A DNA stretch of 13,651 nt from an uncultured Verrucomicrobiota bacterium (GCA_946481225.1 CAMLNJ010000022.1:1-13651); one strand, 5' to 3'; positions 1 through 7,949 are shown, counted from the stretch's first letter. The notes: generated from the letters alone by a model not told the origin. Program-made: numbers and translations.

Positions 1-2
1 CG

Positions 3-1154
3 GACGACTATGACCGCTATGCCGCGCGCGACGCCGGCTTTTCTCCCGAAGGGATGCTCGCTCGCTGCGGAGAGTTTCTCCTGCGGACCGATGCGATCCT
101 GGCCGGACGCGCGCCGGTGCCGCAGGCTTTCATTCGCGGCCTCAAGGCGGACAGGGACAGTGAACTCGGGGCGGCTCGTTTTGTCGGGGTGGGCGCGTCG
201 GTGGTCGAGGGGCGCGCGAGCACCGCCGTGCACGTCTATCTCCAAGAACTGGACAACGGTCACATCGTCACGGTCACCCGTGAGTTCAACGAACCCGACG
301 CCGCGGCGCGAAAATCGTTCCACCAACTCGCCCAGACGGTGGCGGTGAAGGACGCCTCGCTGGCTTCGCTCGCCGCCGGGCAACTCGTCACGCAAGGAGG
401 CAGACGCACCGCCGCGGGCCGTCTCGTCGTCGGCCGCGCCCGAGCGGTGGTGAATCCGCAGAACTTCGCCTGGGAGCAACTGAAGGCTCCTTTGCTGGCG
501 GAGGACTTCGACGAGATCTCGTCGCGTCTTGATCTCTTGCCTCCGGCGTGTTTCCGGCCGCGTCGCGCCGGCGGCGACTTCCATGTCTGCCCCGTGAAGG
601 GAATGGAGGACGCCCGCTTCGATCCCAGATCCAACGCGATCACGGCCACGCTTGTCGATGCGTCCGGGCGTCGCGCGGGGCTGTGGCACCCGTGGAGCAC
701 GCGGGGGCGAATCGGAGCGGAGGCCATGCTTGCGGCGCTGCAAGGCGCCGAGCGCCCGATGTTCGTCGCCGGTCACGTGCATAGGACGGGGGGCGGGCTG
801 GTCATCCATCCCGCCGCCGTCGTTTTCGCAGGCCAAGGAAATGCCAGGCGCGTGGTTCTTCCCTGGATACACTCCGTTCGCGTCGAGTCGGCGTTCACGC
901 CCCCCGCCGGCGCCGTCATCGGGACCTCGCCGCGCAGCCTCTATGTTCCCGCCACCGAACTCGCGGGCGACCTCCTCCTGCAGGGTGCCCGGCGCCTCGC
1001 CCAACGCGGCTGGCCCGGGTGGGACCGGGGTGTTCGCGAACTCGAGGAACAGGGGTGTCATCGAATGGTTGAGCGGCTTCGCGACGTGCAGACGGATCCC
1101 GCGCGAGCGTTGTTCTTTCTCAAACTTTGGCGGCTGGCCTTGAACCAAGGTTGA
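3..1154 (+). CDS. Uncharacterised protein, 5' end outside the window
   Basis: The reading frame is open from base 3 with no stop before the first internal ATG at 54. The 17 codons upstream of that ATG (DDYDRYAARDAGFSPEG) read like protein, so I treat the gene as running in from the left rather than starting at 54. It ends with TGA at 1152-1154; at least 383 residues are visible. There is no signal peptide or membrane segment in the visible part. Recognisable stretches include GQLVTQGGRRTAAGRLVVGR followed by a WEQLKAPLLAEDF segment. From memory, similar uncharacterised proteins are encoded beside SWIM zinc-finger, MoxR-type ATPase and VWA-domain genes. I cannot confirm this because the upstream neighbour is missing. 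No function is assigned. It lies 49 bp upstream of dprA on the same strand and may be co-transcribed with it. Confidence 0.75.
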   Translation, partial: DDYDRYAARDAGFSPEGMLARCGEFLLRTDAILAGRAPVPQAFIRGLKADRDSELGAARFVGVGASVVEGRASTAVHVYLQELDNGHIVTVTREFNEPDAAARKSFHQLAQTVAVKDASLASLAAGQLVTQGGRRTAAGRLVVGRARAVVNPQNFAWEQLKAPLLAEDFDEISSRLDLLPPACFRPRRAGGDFHVCPVKGMEDARFDPRSNAITATLVDASGRRAGLWHPWSTRGRIGAEAMLAALQGAERPMFVAGHVHRTGGGLVIHPAAVVFAGQGNARRVVLPWIHSVRVESAFTPPAGAVIGTSPRSLYVPATELAGDLLLQGARRLAQRGWPGWDRGVRELEEQGCHRMVERLRDVQTDPARALFFLKLWRLALNQG

Positions 1155-1203
1155 TGCGATTCTGGGCTTTCGTTTTCGCAGGAAGCCTATCCAGCATAAG
1201 CAT

Positions 1204-2361
1204 ATGAACCAAGCTGGATTGAGCGAGAACCAGGCGTTTCTTATTCTGAACGCGCTGCCGGATATCGGCCCGATCACGACCAATCGGCTGCTGGCTGCCT
1301 TCGGAGACGATCCGCGCCGGCTGTTCGACGCGCCGGCCCCCGAGTTGGAGACGGTGAAGGGCGTGGGCCCGAAGATCAGCGGCAACCTGCGGCGCTGGCG
1401 GGAGCTCGTCGATCTGGCGCGGGAGGAGGACCGGCTGGCGGAGGCGGGCGCCGTGTTCGTGAGCTGTCGCGACGAGGCCTACCCGCCGCTCCTGCGCGAG
1501 TTGGCGGACGCGCCGCTCGGGCTGTATCGCCGCGGCGACTACGGCTTTGGCGCGCCCTGCGTGGCGATCGTGGGTTCGCGTCGAACCACGCTCTACGGCC
1601 AGGCGACGGCGAAGAAACTGGGCTACGAGCTCGCGCGGCTCGGCTTCTGCGTGGTGAGCGGGCTGGCGCGCGGGATCGACACCTGCGCGCACGAGGGCGC
1701 GCTGGAGGCGGGCGGGCGCACGGCGGCGGTCCTGGGCACCGGCATCGACATCATCTACCCTCCCGAAAACCTGAAGCTCTACCAGCGCATCGAGGAAAAC
1801 GGCGGCGCGATCCTCACCGAGTTCCCCTTCGGCCGGCGCGCGGACAAACAATCTTTCGCGATGCGCAATCGCATCGTGGCCGGCATGAGCCGCGCGTTGA
1901 TCGTGGTGGAGAGCGACGTGAGCGGCGGCTCGATGATCACCGCCAAATTCGCGGGCGAGCAGGGCCGGTTGGTCTTTGCGGTGCCGGGACGCATCGACCA
2001 GCCGAGCAGCGCGGGCTGCCACCAGTTGATCCGCGACGGGGCGACGCTGCTGACGTCGGTGGACGACGTGTTGAGCGAATTGGATTATCTCGAGGGTTTC
2101 GGTCCCGCCGGCGTGGCGCCGGTCGCGTCAAAATCGGAGGCGTCCGCCGGACGCCCGGGCGGGCCTTCGCCCGCGGCGGCGTCATTGGGCCCGGACGAGG
2201 CGAAGGTGTTCGGTTGCTTCGCCGGAGGCGCGATCCTGGCGCCCGACGCGCTCGTGGCGGCGAGCGGGCTGCCGAGCCACACGCTTTCCGCCACGCTGAT
2301 GATGCTGGAGCTCAAGCGGCTGGTCGCGAAGCGGGCGGACGGCGCCTTCGAGGCCCGCTGA
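1204..2361 (+). CDS. dprA: DNA-processing protein DprA (Smf family)
   Basis: DprA binds incoming single-stranded DNA during natural transformation and loads RecA on it, in the cytoplasm. The 385-residue product has the three-part long-form layout: an N-terminal helix-hairpin-helix-like region (about 10-65, with VKGVGPKISG at 51-60), the Rossmann-like core (about 85-295), and a C-terminal winged helix (about 330-383). The core carries family signatures: AIVGSRRTT at 121-129, SGLARGIDT at 152-160, GTGIDIIYPPEN at 178-189, and a late AVPGRIDQPSSAGCHQLI at 259-276. A low-complexity linker at about 300-329 joins core and winged helix. The ATG at 1204 is preceded by AGGAAG at 1180-1185, too far away for a normal ribosome site. 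It heads an apparent operon with the DUF2937 gene 39 bp downstream. Identification is firm; whether the host is competent is not shown here. Confidence 0.97.
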   Translation: MNQAGLSENQAFLILNALPDIGPITTNRLLAAFGDDPRRLFDAPAPELETVKGVGPKISGNLRRWRELVDLAREEDRLAEAGAVFVSCRDEAYPPLLRELADAPLGLYRRGDYGFGAPCVAIVGSRRTTLYGQATAKKLGYELARLGFCVVSGLARGIDTCAHEGALEAGGRTAAVLGTGIDIIYPPENLKLYQRIEENGGAILTEFPFGRRADKQSFAMRNRIVAGMSRALIVVESDVSGGSMITAKFAGEQGRLVFAVPGRIDQPSSAGCHQLIRDGATLLTSVDDVLSELDYLEGFGPAGVAPVASKSEASAGRPGGPSPAAASLGPDEAKVFGCFAGGAILAPDALVAASGLPSHTLSATLMMLELKRLVAKRADGAFEAR

Positions 2362-2400
2362 CGGATTGCGCCGGGGCCTCCGATTGGCATTTTCTTGGAA

Positions 2401-2964
2401 ATGCCCAACTCCCCCTGGCTCGCGCCTCTTCGCCCGGTCGGCCGTTTTGGCGAAACACTTCTCGACCGCGTGTTGTGCGTGCTGGGCGCGGTGGGGCTCT
2501 CGCAGGCGCCGGAGTTTTTTCAGCAATATCTGCAACGGCTCGGCGGGCACCTCGACGAGGCGCGGCGGCAGCTCGCGAGTTTCGAGGCGGTGGCGAAACA
2601 GAGCGGGATCACGCTCCAGCAGCTCATCGACACGACCAAGGCGCAGACGGCGGAGCCCGTCGCGAAGCTGGGCGGCGTGATCGCCGATACGCAGGCCCGG
2701 GTGGAGTCCTTGGCGACGGCCGAGGCGGCGCTGCGGGATGCCTCGGTGTGGGAACGGCCTTTCGTGTTTCTTTCGCACGTCGACGCGGGCATCGCGGCCC
2801 GCACCTGGGAAGTGTTCAAACCGGCGGTTCCGGTCACGGCGGAGGGCTTCGTCTATGCAGGGGCTGGAATGCTGCTGGCGCTGGCGCTCTATCAGGTCGT
2901 CGTGGCGTGGCCCGCGCGGTGCCTGATCCGGCGTTGGAGAAAAGCGCCGCCCGCGAAGAGTTGA
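2401..2964 (+). CDS. DUF2937 family membrane protein
   Basis: The product of 187 residues matches the DUF2937 family, whose function is unknown. Family features are an N-terminal hydrophobic segment (about 20-36) running into PEFFQQYLQRLGGHLDEA (37-54), a helical middle (about 50-115), and the conserved block FVFLSHVDAGIAARTWEVFK (121-140) followed by PAVPVTAEG and a transmembrane helix at about 149-169. The protein ends in a basic tail (PARCLIRRWRKAPPAKS), consistent with a cytoplasmic C-terminus. I chose ATG 2401; an in-frame TTG two codons earlier (2395) is an alternative, and neither has a clear ribosome site. It sits 39 bp after dprA and 32 bp before panE, so co-transcription is likely. 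The link to either neighbour's job is unknown. Confidence 0.85.
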   Translation: MPNSPWLAPLRPVGRFGETLLDRVLCVLGAVGLSQAPEFFQQYLQRLGGHLDEARRQLASFEAVAKQSGITLQQLIDTTKAQTAEPVAKLGGVIADTQARVESLATAEAALRDASVWERPFVFLSHVDAGIAARTWEVFKPAVPVTAEGFVYAGAGMLLALALYQVVVAWPARCLIRRWRKAPPAKS

Positions 2965-2996
2965 CCGCGGGCGAGCCGGACGGGCAGGCATAGGGG

Positions 2997-3941
2997 ATGA
3001 TTCAAACGATCGCCATCGTGGGCGCCGGCGCCCTGGGGATTTATTACGGCGGCCGCCTCGCGCGCAGCGGCCGCGATGTGCGCTTTCTGGCCCGGAGCGA
3101 TCTGGCGCGGCTGCGGGATCGCGGGCCGGTTCTTTCCTATGGCGGCGAGCGCCACGAGGCGGGGCCGGTTCGCGCCGCGGCGACACCGGAAGAGATCGCG
3201 CCGGTGGATATGGTCGTGATCGCCCTGAAAGCGACGGCGAACGACGCGCTCGCCCGGCTGCTTCCGCCGCTGCTCGGGCCGACGACGGCGGTCGTCAATT
3301 TGCAAAACGGGCTCGGCGTGGACGAGGCGGTCGCCGCCGTGGCCGGAGCGGAGCGGACGCTCGGGGCGCTTTGCTTCGTGGCGGTCAACCGTGTCGCGCC
3401 CGGCGAGGTCGTTTGTTCGGAGCAGGGATACATCGAACTTGGCGAGTTCGGCCGCGCGGCGGGTCCGCGCACGCGGGAGGTGGCGGATGTCTTCGCGGCG
3501 GCGGGAGTGAAGATCCGCGTGCGCGAAAGCCTGCTCGCCGCGCGCTGGCACAAGCTGGTTTGGAACGTGCCTTTCAACGGCCTGACCGTCGCGCTCGGCG
3601 GCGTGACCAGTGACGAAACCCTTCGCGATCCGGCGAACGAGGCGCGCGTCCGGGCGCTCATGGGCGAGGTGCAGGCCATCGCCCGCGCCGAGGGCGTGTC
3701 CATCGCGGACGACTTTCTGCGGAGCCAGATCGAGCTGACCAGAGGCATGCGCTACAAACCCTCGACGATGCTCGATTGGCAGGCGGGGCGGCCTCTCGAG
3801 CTGGAGCCGATCTGGGGCGAGCCGCTGCGTCGCGCCCGGCGGCTAGGCGTGCCGGCCCCGGAGTTGGAGCGGCTCCACGCCGAACTGCTGGCGCGCGCAG
3901 GGGAGCCAAAAAGAAAGGCCGATTCGGTCCATCCCGCATGA
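2997..3941 (+). CDS. panE: 2-dehydropantoate 2-reductase (ketopantoate reductase)
   Basis: The enzyme reduces ketopantoate to pantoate with NADPH in the pantothenate/CoA pathway in the cytosol. The product of 314 residues is normal length for the PanE/ApbA family. The N-terminal Rossmann domain starts with IAIVGAGALGIYYGGRLARS (5-24), the NADPH-binding glycine motif. The NLQNG motif (101-105) supplies the conserved Asn104. The C-terminal helical domain has WHKLVWNVPFN (184-194), with Lys186 as catalytic lysine and Asn190/Asn194, then SxxxD (S256, D260) and LELEPIWG, where Glu268 is the likely counterpart of the family's catalytic glutamate. The ATG at 2997 follows GGCAGGCATAGGGG, one of the few purine-rich leaders in the window. 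The stop overlaps the next start as ATGA. The PanE/ApbA family also contains paralogues of uncertain substrate, so the exact substrate is not proven. Confidence 0.92.
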   Translation: MIQTIAIVGAGALGIYYGGRLARSGRDVRFLARSDLARLRDRGPVLSYGGERHEAGPVRAAATPEEIAPVDMVVIALKATANDALARLLPPLLGPTTAVVNLQNGLGVDEAVAAVAGAERTLGALCFVAVNRVAPGEVVCSEQGYIELGEFGRAAGPRTREVADVFAAAGVKIRVRESLLAARWHKLVWNVPFNGLTVALGGVTSDETLRDPANEARVRALMGEVQAIARAEGVSIADDFLRSQIELTRGMRYKPSTMLDWQAGRPLELEPIWGEPLRRARRLGVPAPELERLHAELLARAGEPKRKADSVHPA

Positions 3942-4276
3942 CTCGCGAAAAACTGCTGTTTCTCTGCTCGCGCAACCAGTGGCGCAGCCCGACAGCCGAA
4001 GGGTTGTTCAAGGGGCATCCACGCTACGACGCCCGCTCGGCCGGGACCGAGAACGGGGCGCGGATCAAGGTGACCGCCTGCCATCTCGGCTGGGCGGACC
4101 GCGTGTTCTGCATGGAGCGCAAACACGCCGACCGTATCCGCGAGCGGTTTCCCGAGGAATGCGCCAGGTTGCCGATAGTCGTGTTGCGGGTGCCGGACGA
4201 TTACCCGGCGAAGAACGACCCGGCTTTGATCGAGCACCTGCGCGCCGCGCTCGCTCCGCACCTGCCGGAAATGTGA
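3938..4276 (+). CDS. Small protein tyrosine phosphatase-like protein (COG4551 type)
   Basis: The product of 112 residues begins MTREKLLFLCSRNQWRSPTA. This contains the low-molecular-weight phosphatase P-loop C-x5-R-S with Cys10, Arg16 and Ser17. The downstream blocks ARSAGTENGARIKVT (32-46), HLGWADRVFCMERKH (49-63) and VPDDYPAKNDPALI (85-98) fit the predicted protein tyrosine phosphatase group COG4551, which is shorter than classical LMW-PTPs. Asp87 or Asp88 is the candidate general acid. I chose ATG 3938 because it overlaps the panE TGA (3939-3941) as ATGA, a classic coupling arrangement, and because the protein then starts right before the conserved beta strand; the open frame extends further upstream but only as a panE shadow. 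The true substrate (protein phosphotyrosine or a small phosphate ester) is unknown. Confidence 0.9.
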   Translation: MTREKLLFLCSRNQWRSPTAEGLFKGHPRYDARSAGTENGARIKVTACHLGWADRVFCMERKHADRIRERFPEECARLPIVVLRVPDDYPAKNDPALIEHLRAALAPHLPEM

Positions 4277-4455
4277 CCCCTTGCAACCTGTTGAACCGCT
4301 GGTAATCGCGCGCCGCTTGACGCACCTCCCAGATGAGCCTTCCGACGCGCTCCCCATCCGCCTCGGCCGCCTCGGGGGAACGCGATTTCGTCTCGTTTAT
4401 TGGTTTTCGGCTGGCCTGAAAGCTTGGGGAGGATTGGTCTGCGCCGCTTCCCTCC
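4277..4455. other. Intergenic spacer between phosphatase and DUF3857 genes
   Basis: These 179 bases hold no convincing gene. A perfect tandem 9-mer, CCGCCTCGG twice, lies at 4358-4375. It is followed by a locally T-rich stretch (about 4385-4408, with CGTTTATTGG) that could contain the promoter of the downstream gene, though no clear -35/-10 pair can be picked. No hairpin with a T-run was found after the phosphatase stop. Confidence 0.4.
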
Positions 4456-6753
4456 ATGCAAGCCGCTATCCCTCTGCCGGATGCTCCAAACGTGTCGATC
4501 AGTGAAGCTCCTCCTTGGGATCGCGTGGAGTTTGCGCCTCCCCCGCTCTGGGCAAACGCGGACGAGTCCTACGACCCCGCCTTTCGGGGCAAAGAGGGAG
4601 TCCACGTCACCCAGCTGCTTTGGTCTTGGCAGGTCGAGGCCGCTTCGGGCCGGACCTTCCATTCCACGGCGCGCCGGCTCGAGACCCCGGTCGCGGTGCA
4701 ACATGAGTCGCAGTGGAGCCTCGATCTCGACGCCCGCGCCGCGCGGCTGACGCTGCACTGGCTGCGGATCGTCCGCGGCGGGTCTTCCATCGATCAGCTG
4801 AAGCGCGAGCGCATGCGCCTCCTTCAGCGCGAAACGCAGCTGGAGCATCATGTCATCGATGGGAGCTGGACCCTCCTGCTTGTGCTCGAGGACGTGCGGC
4901 CCGGGGATGTGATCGAGGCCGCCTACACGATGGAGTGGCGCCACCCGATCCGGCCGGACGGCTGCGAGATGTTTTTCGTCGTGCCGCCTCGCCTGCCGGT
5001 GTGCCGCTACCACCTCTCCGTGCTCAGCGAGCCGACGCGGAGCGATCTGCGTTGGAAAGCCTCCTCCGATGCGCCGGCGATGCGGGAGGAGACGTGCGCC
5101 GACGGCCGCCGCCGCTGGATTTGGGAGGGCGCGCAAGCGAAGCCCCGCGAGGAGGAGCCCAATCAGCCCACGACCTGTCTCGACTATATCTGGGTGCAGG
5201 TGTCCGACCTCGCGGACTGGGGCGAACTCGCCGCCCGCGTCGACGCCGCGTGGAGCGGCGCGGGCGAGAGCGCCGAGGCGGAGCAGATCGCGGCCTTCGC
5301 TAAACCCGCGACGGTGGACGCGGCGGCGATCACGGGCCTCGTGCGTCACTTGCAGGATAATTTCCGCTATCTGAGCATCAACCTGGAGACCGGCGGCTGG
5401 ATCCCCGCGACCCCGCGGCGTGTCGCGCGGCAACGCCACGGGGACTGCAAGGACCTGGCCTGGCTCGCCGCCACCGTGCTGCGGAGCTGGGGCGTGGCGG
5501 CGCGCCCGGTGCTCGTCGGCACGGGCCTCCGCGAGCGCGTCGCCGATTTCCTGCCGATGACGATCGCCTTCAACCACGCGATTCTCGAGGTCGAGCACGT
5601 CGGCGCGACGCGTTGGTTCGATCTCACCGCCCGCGAGCAGGGCGGCACGTTCGAGACCCAGCCGGTCGGCTGGTTCGGCCGCGGACTGGTGATCGGCCGG
5701 CAGGGCGGTTTGCGGGTCCAGCCCGGCAAGAGGACGGGCGGCGCCTACTCGATGAAGGAGACCGTCCTCATCGATTCCAACAAGCACGCCGTATCGATTC
5801 TTGAGCTACGTCTGCGCGCCGAAGGGCTCCAGGCGGAGGGCTTTCGCCGCGAGCGCGCGGGACGCGGGGCGGAGGCTTTCGCCCGGGAGCGCGAGGACCA
5901 GGCGCGACGCCGGCACGCGCGGGCGCGGCGCGTCGGCGAACTCGCCTGGCGCGACGACCGCGACCGCAACGTCTGCGAGATCGTCGAGGTCTTCGAGGTG
6001 GCGGACGCGGTCTATGCCGGGGAGCATGGACAGCGGGCGGTCTACGACGCCCCGCCGAGCCTGTTGACGCAGGGTTTCCTGCTTCCGGACGAGGGGCCGC
6101 GGCGCGGACCCTGGGACATGCCATTCCCTCTCGAGGTGGCCCACGAGATCGTCGTGAAGTCGCCGGCGCTGGGCGTCGGATCCTCGCCGCGCCGCCGTTG
6201 GACGACGCCCGAGTTCGAGGCAAACATCGAGGGTTCCCTCGTGCGTGGCGCATGGACCAAGCGCGTGCGATTCCGCGTGGCCGCGCCGGAGATAGCGGCG
6301 GAGCGCGTCGAGGTTTACCGGCGGGATCTCGAGGCCTTGTTCAGGGAGCTCGGCTGGCGGATATTCCTGCCCTGGGGGCAGCCTCGCCCGCGCCGGGGCA
6401 ATGCCTTTGGCCAATTGGATGAAACGGGGGAGGATCCGGTCGGCGGCACGCGTTTCGCGGTCGGCGAGGCGGCGCCCGTCCCGGCCGCTTCGGTGTCGCG
6501 GGCGAGCGCGTCCACGCCGGTCGAGGCGGCGTCGCCCGCGCCCGAGCCGACAGCGCCGCCGGTTCCCGTGGAAAAGGTGAAATTCACCTCCAAAGGCAAA
6601 CGGCGCCGCCGTTCGTCGCTGGACAAGCGGATGGAGCGCGAATCAAGCAATCCGCTGCCCGGCATCCCGCTTTGGGCGCTGATCGTGGCGGCATTGCTGG
6701 TCGCCGCCCTGCTCATCTATTTCGCGAGAAACTACGCGGTGGCTCGCGCTTGA
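4456..6753 (+). CDS. DUF3857 / transglutaminase-like protein with C-terminal membrane anchor
   Basis: The product has 765 residues. Residues about 50-255 look like a DUF3857 beta-rich domain (RETQLEHHVIDGSWTLLLVL, RPGDVIEAAYTMEW). Residues about 290-395 form a transglutaminase-like fold with the catalytic triad visible: Cys331 in RHGDCKDLAWL, His374 in FNHAILEVE, and Asp389 in RWFDLTAREQGG. A charged, Arg-rich helical segment follows at about 450-505, then a second beta-rich region (about 505-630). A Pro/Ala-rich linker (about 670-705), a basic patch KGKRRRRSS (713-721) and one transmembrane helix (about 737-757) complete it. No N-terminal signal peptide is visible from the ATG at 4456, although many DUF3857/transglutaminase proteins are exported. 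By the positive-inside rule the large N-terminal part would face the cytoplasm. Upstream bases have no ribosome site at proper distance (GGGGAGG is about 20 bp away). Substrate and role unknown; it could act as a protease or amidase rather than a cross-linker. Confidence 0.88.
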   Translation: MQAAIPLPDAPNVSISEAPPWDRVEFAPPPLWANADESYDPAFRGKEGVHVTQLLWSWQVEAASGRTFHSTARRLETPVAVQHESQWSLDLDARAARLTLHWLRIVRGGSSIDQLKRERMRLLQRETQLEHHVIDGSWTLLLVLEDVRPGDVIEAAYTMEWRHPIRPDGCEMFFVVPPRLPVCRYHLSVLSEPTRSDLRWKASSDAPAMREETCADGRRRWIWEGAQAKPREEEPNQPTTCLDYIWVQVSDLADWGELAARVDAAWSGAGESAEAEQIAAFAKPATVDAAAITGLVRHLQDNFRYLSINLETGGWIPATPRRVARQRHGDCKDLAWLAATVLRSWGVAARPVLVGTGLRERVADFLPMTIAFNHAILEVEHVGATRWFDLTAREQGGTFETQPVGWFGRGLVIGRQGGLRVQPGKRTGGAYSMKETVLIDSNKHAVSILELRLRAEGLQAEGFRRERAGRGAEAFAREREDQARRRHARARRVGELAWRDDRDRNVCEIVEVFEVADAVYAGEHGQRAVYDAPPSLLTQGFLLPDEGPRRGPWDMPFPLEVAHEIVVKSPALGVGSSPRRRWTTPEFEANIEGSLVRGAWTKRVRFRVAAPEIAAERVEVYRRDLEALFRELGWRIFLPWGQPRPRRGNAFGQLDETGEDPVGGTRFAVGEAAPVPAASVSRASASTPVEAASPAPEPTAPPVPVEKVKFTSKGKRRRRSSLDKRMERESSNPLPGIPLWALIVAALLVAALLIYFARNYAVARA

Positions 6754-6758
6754 AGCGC
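6746..6758. other. 13-bp palindrome over the stop of the DUF3857 gene
   Basis: GCGCTT and AAGCGC are perfect inverted 6-mers around a single G, spanning the TGA at 6751-6753 in the 25-bp gap between two convergent genes. It could help end transcription in both directions, but there is no T-run, so this is only a possibility. Confidence 0.25.
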
Positions 6759-6778
6759 CCGCCGCTCGGGCTACACGA

Positions 6779-7132
6779 TCAGCGGTCCACCCGGGCGCAG
6801 GTGCGGGCGGTCTCGTGGACGTCCACGCGCGTGAGGAGCGGCAGAGTCGGGAGAAGTTGCTCCATGATCCAGGCGCCCAGGTTCTCGGCCGTGGTGGGCA
6901 TGGGGAGAACGTCGTTCAGGTTCTGGTGATCGAGACGCGCGACGATCGGCTTCATCGCGTCGGACAGCTCGGCGAAATCCATCACGAAGCCGCGGGCGTC
7001 GAGCGGTCCGGTGCAAAAGATCTCCACGACGTAGGAGTGGCCATGCACGTTGCGGCACTGGTGCCCGACGGGCAGGTGCGGGAGCGAGTGGGCGGCCTCG
7101 AAGGCGAAACGTTTGCTGACGGTGAACTTCAT
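6779..7132 (-). CDS. queD: 6-carboxytetrahydropterin synthase (QueD/PTPS family)
   Basis: QueD converts dihydroneopterin triphosphate to 6-carboxytetrahydropterin, an early step to preQ0/queuosine, in the cytosol. With the ATG at 7132 the product has 117 residues and begins MKFTVSKRFAFEAAHSL, the usual family start. An in-frame GTG 14 codons earlier (7174) is possible but adds a non-conserved leader. Zinc ligands are His15 (FEAAHSL), His30 and His32 (HGHSY). Cys26 in HQCRNVHGH is the expected catalytic cysteine, and Asp68-His69 in RLDHQNLND and Glu107 in VHETART complete the site. The last gene of an apparent leftward group, it lies 67 bp downstream of a membrane-protein gene. No queC, queE or queF is present in the window. 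The distinction from eukaryotic-type PTPS rests on the Cys-x3-HGH arrangement and length. Confidence 0.93.
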   Translation of the reverse strand: MKFTVSKRFAFEAAHSLPHLPVGHQCRNVHGHSYVVEIFCTGPLDARGFVMDFAELSDAMKPIVARLDHQNLNDVLPMPTTAENLGAWIMEQLLPTLPLLTRVDVHETARTCARVDR

Positions 7133-7199
7133 CGCGGAGACGGCATCCAAAACGTGCTCGGGGGCCGATGTCACGGCGCGTCTTGCGGAGTGGCGGGAT

Positions 7200-7931
7200 T
7201 TACCGACCCAGGTTTTCGAACCAGTGCTGCGCGAAGAAACGCTTCTCCTCGGGCAGGAGCGTGGGGGCGGTGCCGAGGAGCGGGCGCAGGGCCGAGCTCA
7301 TCTGCAAGGAGACGAGGATGAAGATGATCAGCCAGACCTTGAGGTGGCCGAGGTCCGACGCGTCGGAACCGGTGGCGCAGGCGGCGAGGCCTTTGATCAG
7401 TCGCACGCCGAACCACATCCCGATGATCCAGAAAAGCAGGTGGAGCAGGCCCATCATGACGAGCGAGTCGGTCGACTGGGAAAAGATCCACGCGACGGGC
7501 GCGAAGCCGATGAGCAGCAGAGTAACCAGCGCGACCATGCCGAGAAGGGCTCCCGTCACCTGAGCGGGGCGAAGCTCGGCGCCGTTGAGGCAGAGAAAGA
7601 TGTGCAGGCTGGGGAGGCAGAGAAGGATGCTGGCGAAAAGCCCGGTCGTGAGCTTGGCGGGCGCGGCCCAGAGCTGCGTGCCGCCGGACAGGCTGCCCAT
7701 GACCAGACCGTAGATCGCTCCGCAGACGGCGATGACGACGGCGAGACGGGCGAGGATCGCCCCCGGCCGCCCCTCGCCGAGGGCGAGCAGCAGGCGGCCG
7801 GGGTTTTTGAGGAGCGTCTCGAGCACGGCCGGGAAGGTCGGCGCGAAAGGATGGGCCGGGTCGGGCTCGGCCGCGGACGGGGACCGAGGCGGAAGGGCGG
7901 GCGGGAGCGAAGGCGTATCGGATGGGTTCAT
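7200..7931 (-). CDS. Polytopic membrane protein, paralogue of its upstream neighbour
   Basis: The product has 243 residues. A Pro/Ser-rich N-terminal tail (about 1-35) is followed by an amphipathic segment and about five or six hydrophobic helices (about 60-82, 96-117, 126-150, 158-181, 198-217). I do not recognise a named family with certainty; the layout is YIP1-like. Order and motifs parallel the adjacent product of 8666-7959: a CGAIYGLVMG helix, a central FAPVAW helix, and near the C-terminus QMSSALRPLLGTAP (210-223) followed by FFAQHWFENL. The ATG at 7931 is preceded not by a Shine-Dalgarno but by an AACCCAACC leader shared with two other genes in the window. The gap to the upstream gene is 27 bp, so the two are very likely co-transcribed. 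Role unknown. Confidence 0.85.
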   Translation of the reverse strand: MNPSDTPSLPPALPPRSPSAAEPDPAHPFAPTFPAVLETLLKNPGRLLLALGEGRPGAILARLAVVIAVCGAIYGLVMGSLSGGTQLWAAPAKLTTGLFASILLCLPSLHIFLCLNGAELRPAQVTGALLGMVALVTLLLIGFAPVAWIFSQSTDSLVMMGLLHLLFWIIGMWFGVRLIKGLAACATGSDASDLGHLKVWLIIFILVSLQMSSALRPLLGTAPTLLPEEKRFFAQHWFENLGR

Positions 7932-7949
7932 GGTTTGGTTGGGTTGAGC
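7913..7949 (-). promoter_or_regulatory. AACCC-type leader at the start of the membrane-protein gene
   Basis: Read leftward, the sequence into the start codon is TCAACCCAACCAAACCATG, with no purine-rich ribosome site. Near-identical leaders precede the genes starting at 9878 and 13624. It is recorded because it supports the start at 7931. Confidence 0.5.

Noticed and set aside
1138..1150. CCTTG-AAC-CAAGG hairpin at the stop of the first gene as a terminator
   Set aside because: Only five pairs with a three-base loop, overlapping the coding end, and the nearest T-rich stretch is about 20 bases downstream.
1120..2022. Minus-strand open frame of 300 codons opposite dprA
   Set aside because: Composition-driven shadow; DprA motifs on the plus strand are unambiguous.
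4201..5787. Long antisense open frame (528 codons) across the phosphatase end and the DUF3857 gene
   Set aside because: It is a GC-rich shadow: its product has no motif, is dominated by Arg, Ala, Gly and His, and lies opposite a gene with clear catalytic residues.
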